A DNA stretch of 64,000 nt from Rhodosporidiobolus odoratus (taxonomy: Eukaryota; Basidiomycota; Microbotryomycetes; Sporidiobolales; Sporidiobolaceae): positions 992,001 to 1,056,000 of the forward strand of contig JAOANU010000003.1 of assembly GCA_034387635.1 (NCBI GenBank). Reading direction: 5' to 3'. The notes beneath the pieces were generated by a model. The model made no database searches and was not told where the DNA came from. It saw only the letters and a program-made list of their open reading frames with translations. A program made the position numbers and the translations under genes. Below, piece by piece: positions 11,975 through 21,820 of the stretch (position 1 is the first letter of the stretch; every line of letters begins with the position of its first letter).

Positions 11975-14900
11975 CTACTTTACCCTCTCAAACACGTACA
12001 CATAAGCCAACGACATCAACCTCTCCGCTGCCTGTTCTCCCTCATCCGCCCTCACGACCTTTTCATCATTAAATAGCACCCATCCCCCTTTCCCACCTCC
12101 CGATTGATCCGCCTGGCCAGTCCACACGTGCGCAACGTAGTGCCCAGAGTGGACGGAGGGACCTTTGTGAGAGATGAAAGCTTTGAGACGGTACTTGGCA
12201 GGGAGGGTCGAGGAGCCGGGGATGGAAGATGAGGCGGCGGCAGCGCCGGAGGAGGCAGCGGAGGTGATAGTGCCGTCGTCGTCGGGATGGGAGAAGAGCC
12301 ATTCAACGGCTCGTTCCATGCTGCAGCCCTGCGAGTGTAGGAATCCGCGTCAATCTCGAGGCTGTGGGGAGAGAACCAAAGGGATTGTACCGTTTCCAGC
12401 AGGGCTTTCTTTGCCTGAGCTGCCGAGAAACCCATCTCGCTGACCATCTGGATTTGCTCCTCACTCGGGCCAGCAGCGACACCAGCGGAGGCAGCAGTCC
12501 CAGCTGCGACGGGAGGAGGCAGCGGAGCATCGATGTCTGCGTGCGACGTTTGTCAGCATACACGAAGAGCCAGAGAGAAGCGAGAGCAATATGTCGAGGA
12601 CGTACCGGAATCCTCCATGTGCTCGAATAGCCAGTTCATCGCCACATCTGCGCCATTGTGACCCGTCGCAAGGAGCGCGCGCTGGGCGCGTATTTCGGGA
12701 AAGCCCATGCCAGTGAGCTGGTTCATCGATTCGGCGTCGAATTGGTACTCGGCAGCAGCAGGAGCATCTGATCGTGCGAAGGAGTCAGAGGTAGTATGCC
12801 GGAGACGGGAAGAAGGGTGAGCTCACCATGCTTGTCTTGCGGCAGTTCTGTCTCGCTATCTTGCAAACCTTTGCCGAGGTAAGGCGAGAGGTCAAGCTCT
12901 TTAGCATCGACGAGCAGAGGGACATCGACCTTGCGAGGCACCCAGTTGTCGATCTGAAAGCGGGCAGCATTGACGAGGAGGACATCAGGGAAGGAAGCGA
13001 AGCGAGTAGTCCTGTAGTTACGGGAACAGTCAGCAACAAGAACATGAAACAACCCAGAGGAATGCAGCATACTTGATCGCCGAAACCTTCTTTTCGCATT
13101 TCGAGCACGAGTAGTCGATCTCGGTGGGGCTGGTAAAGCTGTCGAGACAGCTTGTGAGCTCGACCGACTCGTACTCGACCTTCTTCTCACCCTCTTCCGC
13201 TGCCTTATCTCCCTCGACCTGCATCCCATCCTTCTTCTTAACCGGTACAGGAATCGGCAGTAGTTCCTGCCCTTGAGTCTTGTACCTCACCCCGCCACAC
13301 TCAGAGCACTGCAACCTCTCCTCAACCGCCCAATCAAAGATACTCGTCGGTTCATCCGTCCCAAGCTGCTTCGCTGCCCGACGGACATATTCAAGCAGGT
13401 GGACGACGAACTCGCCAGCGTCTTGCTGCTTCATCGTCGAGAACTCGGCGTGGTCCTTGCCGACGAGAGCCTTGAACATCGAGGGTTTGATCCCCTCCTG
13501 GAAGTGAACCGCCGGCTTGTCATCCTTCTCTTCAGTACGGACGTCGCCCCCGCTGAGAGCGTCGCTCGGCTCGGGAATATGAGGGACAGAGTAGCGGCCA
13601 GAGAGGAGACCGTCGGCAATCTTGGACATCTGGCACTCAAAGCAAGTCGCGGGTGAAGGGTTGGTGCAGGTGGTAGTGTGCGTGATGAAGGAGGTGAGGT
13701 ATCGGTCTTGCCAAGAAGGCAGAGAGAAGAGGGATTGCAGGGAGGAAGCCATGTAGCAGCTGTAACGAAGCGTGTCAGCATGTCGCAGAGAGCCAAAAGC
13801 AAGACCGGTCGCACCTGTTACCCAAGTTCTTCATGCCTGTCAAACCCGGTCCCGTCAACGGCTCAAGCTCTTTCCCGTCCGCTCCAGTCATCGCAAAGTC
13901 GAAAGTCAAGTTCTGCTCGACTTGCTGCACGCCAGACTAAGGTTCAATATGGCTCGTTGCTGATGATGTTGGAGAGTCACGCACCAATTCCGTCATACTC
14001 TTCTCTGTCTTCTTCTGCTCCGCTACCTCGATGCCGAAGGTAGCGAGGTGCTTCGAGATGTCCGGGTCGATGCGTGCGTCATCACAAGCATAGCAGTAAA
14101 CGTCTACCACGGCGGAAAAGGTCAGCAAGGGGAGGACGGAAAACGAGTTTAGGTGGACATTAACGCACCGGCAGAGCCATCCGGCTCAATCGTCCCCATC
14201 TTGACCGCCACCGCGTGACCCGTCTCCTGGGTGTGCCCGAGTGCGTGGCCGTTGCCTCCACCTCCGCCGTACTGTTGCCGTCCGCAACCGAGCGCGCCGC
14301 AGATGAGACAGAGCCAAAGGTTCGAAGTCAGGTCGCAGGAGGTGCACGATGCTAACCCTGTGAGGATGCGAGGAAGGGAAGGTGAGCTGGGTGGGGCAAA
14401 AAAAAAAACAGTGAAGGAAGGAGAAGGAAAGGACAGACCAGCAGGTTCAAGCTTCTTTGGCGATGGCTGCACGAGCTCTTTCGTATGGGAGCAGGGTGCG
14501 ATCTCCTCCTCCCACGCCTTCACCTCGCTCTTCTGTGACGAGCTCATCGAAGCGAGGACGGCAGCAACCAGGCCGTTGAGCTGCACCCCGCCGCGCGAAA
14601 AAGACGGCATCAGCCTTCTCTCCTTGCCCAGCAGAACGGAGAAGTGGGACCAGCATACCTTATCGTCCACCTCGTCTACCACAAGATACTCTGCCGCTGA
14701 CCGACCTCCCTCACCCTGGTAGAGCCGAACTTCGGTAAAGAAGTCGTACTTTTCCTCCTCAGCCGGCTCTTCGCGGATGGCGAGCTTCTTCATCGGGGGT
14801 TCGTTCGAGTCCTGGACGACGACGAGCGTCTCCATCCGTCAGCGAGACTCCTTGCGGAGAGAGCAGGTTAGGGATATCAGAGACCGAGCAGCCGGACGCA

Positions 14901-15281
14901 CCCTTTTCTGGCTCTTCATCTCCCCCTTGTCCTTTCTCTTCCTCCTGATATTGACCACAACCCTATGTCCCGTCTTCTCAAAGTGCATCCTGGCATGCCC
15001 ATTCGGGGAACCCTTGTTGGCAATCTCACCTGCGTTGCTCTGAGGTGAAGCGGGTGAGAGGGGAGGGGGGCAACCTCCGTTGAAGCAGGTGAGGCAGACG
15101 TCGATACCGGTGGGGTGAGAGTGGGTGTCGAAGCATTGAGTGCATTCTGTACGAGTGAAACTAGAATGAATAGATGGAAGACAAGAGAAGGGGAGTGGGG
15201 GGACTTACCTTCACGATAGACGAGCTGGGAGGGTCGGGGTGACTCTAGGTAGTTCAAATGACCAGCAGGAACAGCGACCAT
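11975..15281 (-). CDS. UBP14: Ubiquitin C-terminal hydrolase Ubp14 / isopeptidase T (USP5)
   Basis: Disassembles free polyubiquitin chains. All family domains are present in order. The N-terminal variant zinc finger is ECTQCFDTHSHPTGIDVC...CFNGGC. The ZnF-UBP that binds the free ubiquitin C-terminus shows LWLCLICGALGCGR and ALGHTQETGHAVAVKM. The Cys box is GMKNLGNS-CYMASSLQSLF, with the catalytic cysteine formed across an intron near 13758. Two UBA domains follow (LTGMGFPEIRAQRALLATG and VSEMGFSAAQAKKALLETG). The His box is GPSVHSGHYVAHVW with FNDEKVV near the end, finishing in YVYVFERVK and a stop at 11975. CSECGGVRY and YSCSKCEKK give the USP zinc-binding pairs. The start MVAVPAGHLNYLESP is at 15281. 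The linker between UBA2 and the His box is alanine/serine-rich. About a dozen introns. Confidence 0.95.
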
Positions 15282-15329
15282 GGTATGCTGCAGTTTCTTT
15301 GAGGTGGTAGAGGTGTGTGGGAAGGGAAA

Positions 15330-15369
15330 AAGGTGGCAACGACAACGACGACGACGACAACAACGATGA
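15330..15369. repeat. CAA/CGA trinucleotide-type microsatellite
   Basis: A run of ACGACAACGACG-like units lies between the Ubp14 start and the DUF455 stop, probably in a UTR. It reads as poly-threonine or poly-valine in shadow frames, which is why false frames appear here. Confidence 0.7.
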
Positions 15370-15518
15370 AAACTTTTTCGCCCTCAAGGCTCAATTCTCT
15401 CACGCTCAGACGACGGTTGGAGGTACGCGGATACAGATGCAGTAAGAATAGACAACAATCAGTTCTACCAGAGAATCCCGCTTTCCTCTTTTCCTCCCGC
15501 TGGGTAACCCCACTACGC

Positions 15519-17572
15519 CTACACCTTCTCCACCTCAACCTCCATACTTCTAACCTCCCTCTTGACCTTTTGCCCCTCTGCCTCCGTCTCCGCTGCACAG
15601 GGCAGGGGAGCAGTCTTGTTCTGCACCCCTCTCCCTCCCAAATCTTCGTACCATTCTTTCGTCATGCCGGCGTTTTCCCGGTCGGGCGAGTTGAAGGGAC
15701 CGCGGAGATGCTATTCGTGATGGAGGAGCAAACACGGGCACGCGAATCGTCAGCTAATCAGTCACAGTAGCGAAAGCACCAAACGTTTGCGAACCAAGGG
15801 AAAGAAGCGCACACCGTAGAAATGTTGTTGCACTTCCTGTCGGAAGGTCTGTACTGGGTCGACTGGTGGATCGAGGGCGGCACACAAGCGAGTGAAGTGA
15901 CGGTGGCCGGCGGCAACGTGCTGTGAGTCGGAGGTCAAGATGAGGAAACGAAGGGGACGAGGTGCGCGAAGCAATGGGGGCAAAGAGACGGTGTCGGTGT
16001 GTCTCTTCCATCTGTTAGACCTTTCTTCCACGGAAGAAGACGAGAGAGCGATGGTGACTCACCGAAATCTCATCATAATGAATCACCTCCAAGACCTCGG
16101 CACTCTCTTGATCCCCTGCCTTCCTAAAATTCGCAATCGTCCTAGGATTCGTATCGAGACCTCTCGCTTCGTGTACTAGGGCGATGATGGCGAGTCGAGA
16201 GAAAAGAGAGTGGGAGGTTTGAAGGGCGGATTCCCACAGTCCCGAATGAACGGGAAGGGAACCATAGGTACAGTCGAGTTCGGAGAGACGTCGGGTTAGA
16301 AGGGTGAAGTGCCTAGATGGAAGTGATGAAATGAAGGGTCAGCCTCTCGGTATGACACGGGAGGAGAGGAAGAAGTAAACACACTTTGCCTCGTCCTCGG
16401 CCACCTTGAGGAAATCGCTCACGAACCCCCACCCCATCTTACGCCCTTCCCTCCCTTCCTGATCTCCCATTCGCCAGTCCCAGAACCTCGCAATATGATC
16501 CACGCACAAATCAATCGCCCACAACTCGATGGTAGCGAGCGAATGAAGCAGTTTGATCCGACTCTGCACCGTTCCGCCTTTCCCTAACGAAGCTGCTTTA
16601 CCCGGCATGACGTGCTTCAGTGTAGGTGATCTATAGGGCTCCAGAGGATGCGGAGGGTCGGATTTCGGGTCTGCGAGGCGGGTGAGGGTACCGGACCGGA
16701 AGAGAGTGACGAGTTCTCGCACGAGAGCGACTTTGATTTCGGGTGTAGGCGCGAGAAGAATATGGCGACAGTATGAGACGATGGATTGTGGTCGCTCCGA
16801 AGGGGAAGAGGAGAGGGTGAGGGAGGAGAAGGGCGAAGTAAGGCTATCGGGAGGTGAGGAGGAAGTCGACGGTTCGGCAAAGCCTGTGTACACGTGTGGC
16901 AAAACCAGCGTGAGTCATAGGAGTAGGATACGAGTTATACAGAGGTAAGGGAAAGCTGAGACGCACGCTCGGAAACAGCCCGGACGCCCAAGACTTTCCA
17001 GTCGTCCTCGAGCGTGCCCGGGGGTTCCATCCAGACCTGGCCGTCCTCCCTGACCTCAATCCTGAAAGTGCAAGCCTTCATACCGGTAGAAGAATGGCCT
17101 GAAGAAAGATTGAAGTCGTACTGTGTGGTCGAACGGAGAGACCGTCACAGAGTATACCTCACGGAAAGAAGACAAGGGCGGAGACGTGCCTGGTGAAAGG
17201 GGCAGATGATGGTAGGTCCGTCTGCGCCATCTGGATCATCATCTTGTATGGGTACGTCGCCGAAGAGGTCTTCAATGTCGCCCTCTGTGCAAGAACAAGG
17301 AGGGTCAAGTCATTTCAGAGGTGAAAAAGGAAGGAAGACGCACGTTCCAACGGGAGACCGAGGTGTTCGCATTCGTTCGCGATGCCGTACCACCTCTGTG
17401 CTACACTTGGCTGTCCATTATCGGCTCCCGGTGGTGTTGGCGAGCGGTAAATTAGAATTGAAGAGTGCTGTTGAGGCGAGTTGAAGTTTCTAAGTGAGAC
17501 GACATGACGATGGCTGGATTGCAAGTCTTTTGCGTGTGCTGTCCTGATGAGTGGGCGTGGTGCCTGTACCAT
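15519..17572 (-). CDS. Rieske [2Fe-2S] domain fused to DUF455 ferritin-like domain
   Basis: The start at 17572 gives MVQAPRPLIRTAHAKDLQSS. Residues about 30-150 form a Rieske domain: ILIYRSPTP, then WYGIANECEHLGLP (the C-x-H box), then TIICPFH (the C-x2-H box), then YDFNLSSGHS and ACTFRIEVREDGQVWMEPP. A linker (LEDDWKVLGVRAVSE) leads to DUF455, a ferritin-like helical domain of unknown activity: LRELVTLFRSG-type helices, TIELWAIDLCVDHIARFWDW, FVSDFLKVAEDEAKCVYF, LAIIALVHEARGLDTNP, EVLEVIHYDEISHVAAGHRHF and the C-terminal GPFNSPDRENAGMTKEWYED. The Glu/His residues in these helices are the expected metal ligands. The stop is at 15519. The protein is probably an iron-dependent redox enzyme; substrate unknown. 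An intron falls exactly after CPFHQ, with a GC-AG option. It shares a 130-bp divergent promoter with the EI24 gene. Confidence 0.88.
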
Positions 17573-17702
17573 ACTAGTCTGTGTAAGAGTTGTGATTGAT
17601 CTAATCGAGACTTGGAATTGTTCATTTTCCCATTCTCGCGGCTTGACCTCGACTCGTTCTCCACCTCTCGCTTACACGCTACCGAGGTTACCAGAGGAGA
17701 GT
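17573..17702. promoter_or_regulatory. 130-bp divergent promoter, Rieske-DUF455 / EI24
   Basis: Only 130 bp separate the two start codons. Transcription start sites must lie close to the ATGs. I cannot name factor sites. Confidence 0.5.
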
Positions 17703-19711
17703 ATGTCGTTCACTCGAGGGCATCGCAAGCAAGAGTCCTCGTTTGGAGGAGGTTACGGTTCTACACTTCCTCCCCTCACCATCTCGAATACACTCGCACT
17801 CCACCTCGGATTCGCCATTCAGGGAGCACAGGATGCGGCGAAACTCACCGCTGCAGGTCAGAAAGTGGCATCCGACAAGGTACATCCCCTTCCCTCTCTT
17901 TCATCCCCCTGTGCGCACCCCCTCGGGCCCCACTACGTGTGATGACGGATTCCTCGCCCCGTCTCACCTCCCCGCTGACCGCGTTTTCGCTCGAGCAGGT
18001 CGTACAAGCCAATGTTCTCAAAAACACCGTAGTCCAGGGAATCCTACTCGCTTCGGCTGTCGTCATCAAACCCCTCCTCAGGCGCGCCATCGGACTGCGC
18101 GTCGACCAGGGCCTCACCAGCAGCATCTTCTACCTCGGCTTCCATGTGCGCTCCCCTGCTTGCTCTTCCACCGGGTCACCATGTCCACTCAGAAGCTGCA
18201 GAAGAGCTCGGCTGACCCGCTCTTTGCCAATTCGCCCGCAGCTTTTCTGGTTGTACCCGCTAGCAGCCGCCGCGACTTATTACTCTGGCTTGCTCCAAGC
18301 CACCGGCGAGACGGACAAGCGAGGGATGGGATCAAGGTCGTCGGCGAGCAGCGGGGACAAGGGGATGACGGCAAAACTAGTTGCGGATGTGCGTATCCAC
18401 GTCCTTGTCTCCCTCGTCTCCAGCTCTCCAGCTCGCTAACGCGGCCTACAACTCACGCAGAGCTACCGCACCCTTGTCACCCTCAACTACTTTCTCTTCT
18501 TCTACGCGTTGCGACTGATCCCCTTCCTGGGCGCGCCGCTCTCCTTCATCTACGCCTCGATCGTTGATGCCTACTATTGCTTCGAGTACGCACCGTTCTC
18601 GCCCTCGTCCGGGCAGAGTCCTGAGCTGAGTCTTGAGCGATCGCAGGGGACACTGGGTCCGAAACGGCTGGCCATTCGGCGACCGCGTTCGACACATCGA
18701 GCAACGCTGGGCCTACGCCTTTGGCTTTGGTTTCCCCATTACCTTCCTCTCCTGGTGGTCGTACGTGTATCTCTCTCTCCCTTTCCCTCTGCCTCTCGAG
18801 ATGTTCAAACTTCGGTCCGCAGTTCCGACCCGATTGTAAACCTCTCCCTCTTCGCGCTCCTCTACCCCTTCTTCCAGCTCACCTCAACCGTGTCCATCCC
18901 CTCGCCGCTAGACCCAACCTACCCCTCCACCTCTTCCTCTGCCCCATCCTTCCTCCACTCGGCCTCGGGAATGGGCCACGGTTCCTTCTCCATCGCCGCC
19001 GCCGAAGGAGGGGAAGAAAACCGCGGCAGGAAAGGCTCGGCCTTGGTCCCCGTTCGGGTTCGGGTCCTCCCCGTCGCTCAGGTGGTTTACGCGGCACTGT
19101 CGGCCGCGTTTGGGACGGGATCTTCCGGGGGTGGTAGGAAGAAGGATGCGTTTGGAGGAGGAGGCGGAGGCGGAGGAGGGGGACACGGACATCATGGTCA
19201 TGGATATGGGGGACGAGCAGCTGCTGCTGCAGCCCGAGAACGGTTCGACGCGGGTTACGGTGCACCGGTACAAGACGTTTATGGTGGACAGCCGACTGGG
19301 TATGGGGGTGCTGCCGCTGGCGGGTCCCCTCTGGCGGGGTCCGTCGCCTCGCCCTACGCTCAACCCAACGCTTACGACTCTTATGGATATTCTCCGGCTG
19401 CGTATGCTGGTGTTGGTGGAGGAGGAGGAGCGCAAGCGACACCTCCTAGGAGGGGTTACGCTGCCCCAGGTGAGCAGAGCGAATACGGCGGTTCTCCAGC
19501 AGGCAGCACCATGAGTGGGTATGGGAGTTATGCTCCCCCTCCTCCGGCTCCTTCCTCCGTTGCACCGCCGCCTCAAGCTGGGAGTGGAGGGATGGGAGGA
19601 TACGCCCCCGGAGTGGCGAGTTCGAGTGGGTTTGGGGGGTATGGAGGTGGGAAGGGGTTTGAAGGGTTGTTGAGGCAGGCGGGGGCGAGGGGGGGGAAGA
19701 AGAGCGATTAG
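17703..19711 (+). CDS. EI24-family multi-spanning membrane protein with glycine-rich tail
   Basis: The start MSFTRGHRKQESSFGGGYGS leads to an N-terminal helix (LALHLGFAIQGAQDAAKL). Hydrophobic segments follow: VVQGILLASAVVIKPLL, LFWLYPLAAAATYYSGLL and YRTLVTLNYFLFFYALRLI with PFLGAPLSFIYASIVDAYYC. The EI24 signature is visible across two introns: CFEGHWVRNGWPFGDRVRHIE and QRWAYAFGFGFPITFLSWW, then VNLSLFALLYPFFQL. The family (human EI24/PIG8) sits in the ER membrane and is linked to autophagy and growth control. The C-terminal 200 or so residues are unusual: a His/Gly block, then GYG/YGG- and proline-rich low complexity to a stop at 19711. Several introns, e.g. GTACGCACCG...GATCGCAG inside the signature. 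Family assignment is good; the tail function is unknown. Confidence 0.8.
19149..19192 (+). repeat. GGA/GGC repeat coding poly-glycine
   Basis: A (GGA/GGC)n microsatellite encodes the glycine run in the EI24-like protein just before a His-Gly block. It is in frame, so unit changes would change tail length without a frameshift. Confidence 0.75.
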
Positions 19712-20047
19712 ACGACCGAGGTACACGAAGAAGATACGGCCGCGATCCGCGTGAGAAGTTGGTCTGGTCGGGGAGTCGCTGGACGACACGCAGGAGGACA
19801 GGGGCGATACGATCTCCTTCTTTTCGATACTCTTCCTCCCTGCCTGACGTAGCCGTGAGTAGTATCGTTGTTCAGGCTTGCCGTACATATATCCCGCAGA
19901 CATTGTTTCCCTTTCTCATCATGCATAGCTTTTTGCGCAAGATCCACAGACCTGTTCCTTTTCCACCATCAGCTCGAGTCTCACGAGCCTTCAAGAGAAC
20001 AGAGAGTCGAACCCTCTTTCCCTCAGAGTCACCCCTACAGCAAGAGC
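19712..20047. other. Intergenic between convergent genes
   Basis: 3' regions of the EI24 and Sen34 genes. Plus-strand frames crossing it (19759-20131) have no protein character. Nothing else seen. Confidence 0.5.
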
Positions 20048-21459
20048 TCAACCGAAAGCCGCCCACTCCAAACTAACATACTCAGCCTCTCCTTCTCCCT
20101 CCTTTGCTGTCTCGTTCCACGTCGCCAATAAGTGAGCTTTCTTGACCGCCGTTGCAAGTCGACCGTAGGCGACTAGGTCGAGGGGCATGATAGAGGTCGA
20201 GGGGGCAGACAGGACCGTCAGAGTGAAGTGGGAGTGGTAGCGGAGGGGATCGCCTGCGAAGTCAGGCGCGAAGAGGGAGCGTGTCAGGATGACCACTTGA
20301 GACTGAGCTGAGGCATCTACGCCGTAACTTTGAGAGAGGAGAATGAAGCGTGGGGCAGGGAGCAGTAGAGGCAGTGGGGTGGAAGAGAGTGTAGACGACA
20401 CGTGAGAAAAGAACGTACCGGGATAAACTAAGAAATCTCCTCCAAACCTCAACCCACCTCCCATATAAAACCCTCTCCTCCACAAATCCTCAAACACCTT
20501 ACACCTCGCATCTTGAACCGGATTGAGAGGGTAGTTCCAGATGCCGGCTTTTTTCGCCGAGTCGAGGGTGGGGTAGGAGACGGCTTCGGCAGAAGGGTCG
20601 TACCAGGCAAAGGGGGAAGAGGTGGGCTCGATGAGGATTGTGTAGGGAGTAAGGTGGAGAGGCGGTTCCGTTGCGGATGCGGATGTCGATTTTTGGGAGG
20701 GGGAAGCAACGGGAAGAGGCGACGGAGCAGAAGAAGCACCCGCAGACGCAGCTGCAGCCGGCGCGCCCGTATTCTCTGCCCCTTGCGCCAAATCCGGAAC
20801 AAACACCTCCAACCCGTCCTTCCTGATCTGGTCCTCCCTCTCTTTCCGTTTCTTCTCCTTTTCAGCCCGCTTCTTCTCAATTTTGTCCCGGTTCTTGGCC
20901 TCGAATTCGCGTTTTCGCTCGAGGTCGTTGAGGCGAGAGGCTTCTTGTTGAGCGGTGATGGCCGAGGCGCGAGAGGTAGAGTAGGAGGTAGACTCGGCGA
21001 GGGTGGGAGGAAGATGGGCGGAGGGGTCGTTGACAAGGATAGCAAGCTCTGCACGGAGCGGGTGTCAGCGAGCGCAGCAGACCTATGTTTATGCTCCCGA
21101 CGCACTGTTCCGTACGAGCAGCACGACTTCTTCCGGCAGCAGCACGAGCGGCAGTCCCAGGAAAACGTTTTGCTGGGTGACCTGCGGTAAAGTACCCGAC
21201 AAGACGCCGCAGATATGGTGTTGCACACGGAGCTTTTGGATGTCTGCGAGTGGTTTGGTGGACGGAGGAGAGCGGGATGCAGGCGGGAAAGGAGAGAAAA
21301 GGTGAACAGTGGTGGAGAATGAGGAATGGTCAGCTCGTGATCTTTTGATAGCGCTAACTTGAAACCGCCACGTTGGCCCATATGAAAGTCCGCACCATTG
21401 AGATCCCAGAGGTAAGCCTTCTGGTTGGCAATCAGTAGCTTGACAGGTTCTTCGTTCAT
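20048..21459 (-). CDS. SEN34: tRNA-splicing endonuclease catalytic subunit Sen34
   Basis: Cleaves the 3' splice site of intron-containing tRNAs as part of the Sen2-Sen34-Sen54-Sen15 complex (family knowledge). The start at 21459 gives MNEEPVKLLIANQKAYLWDLN, spliced by a GTGCGGACTT...CTCGCAG intron to DIQKLRVQHHICGVLSGTLP and GLPLVLLPEEVVLLV, the family's N-terminal fold. A charged coiled-coil (ASRLNDLERKREFEAKNRD) and a Ser/Ala/Pro linker follow. The C-terminal nuclease domain has VFEDLWRRGFYMGGGLRFGG, DFLVYPG and DPLRYHSHF, supplying the Tyr and His of the Tyr-His-Lys triad; KKAHLLA near the end can supply the Lys. The stop is at 20048. The frame is open upstream to 21627 with another ATG, but that stretch has no family similarity, so I prefer 21459. 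The gene diverges from the BRCT gene. Confidence 0.9.
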
Positions 21460-21820
21460 GGCCAATGTCGTCCAGGAAGGAGAAGGCGAGGCAAGGGGTA
21501 GCGGGAGGCTACGTCGTGGAAGGTGCGAGAGGGTCAGTTTCCCTCGTGTGCGAGGTGTGAATCCGAGAATAGACTTACCTGGTCTGGAGGGTTTGGATCT
21601 AGAAAGTTGAGGCCAGGTTGATGGCAACGAGACCGGAGGGGGCGTGGGCGGTGCGAGGTAGCAGAGAGGCTTGCAGTTGATTCGGACTCGGTGCGTATAG
21701 CAATCTAGGAGCTGATCGAGCAGAGTAGGGAGGAGTAGAGTTTGGGATTAACCTTCTCTCATCACTTTTATCCTTGTTGACCTTGTCCACCTCCTCAAGC
21801 TACCCTTAGAGTGCACTAGT
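21460..21820. promoter_or_regulatory. Divergent promoter region, SEN34 / BRCT protein
   Basis: 361 bp between the starts. The left part is also open in the Sen34 frame. No motif assigned. Confidence 0.4.

Noticed and set aside
15315..15770. Poly-threonine protein frame (151 codons)
   Set aside because: Created by the trinucleotide microsatellite; the DUF455 C-terminus is on the opposite strand.
20513..21190. 225-codon plus-strand frame antisense to SEN34
   Set aside because: It is the complement of Sen34 exons and their charged linker; Arg/Gly/Ser-rich composition is what GC-rich antisense codons give. No domain.
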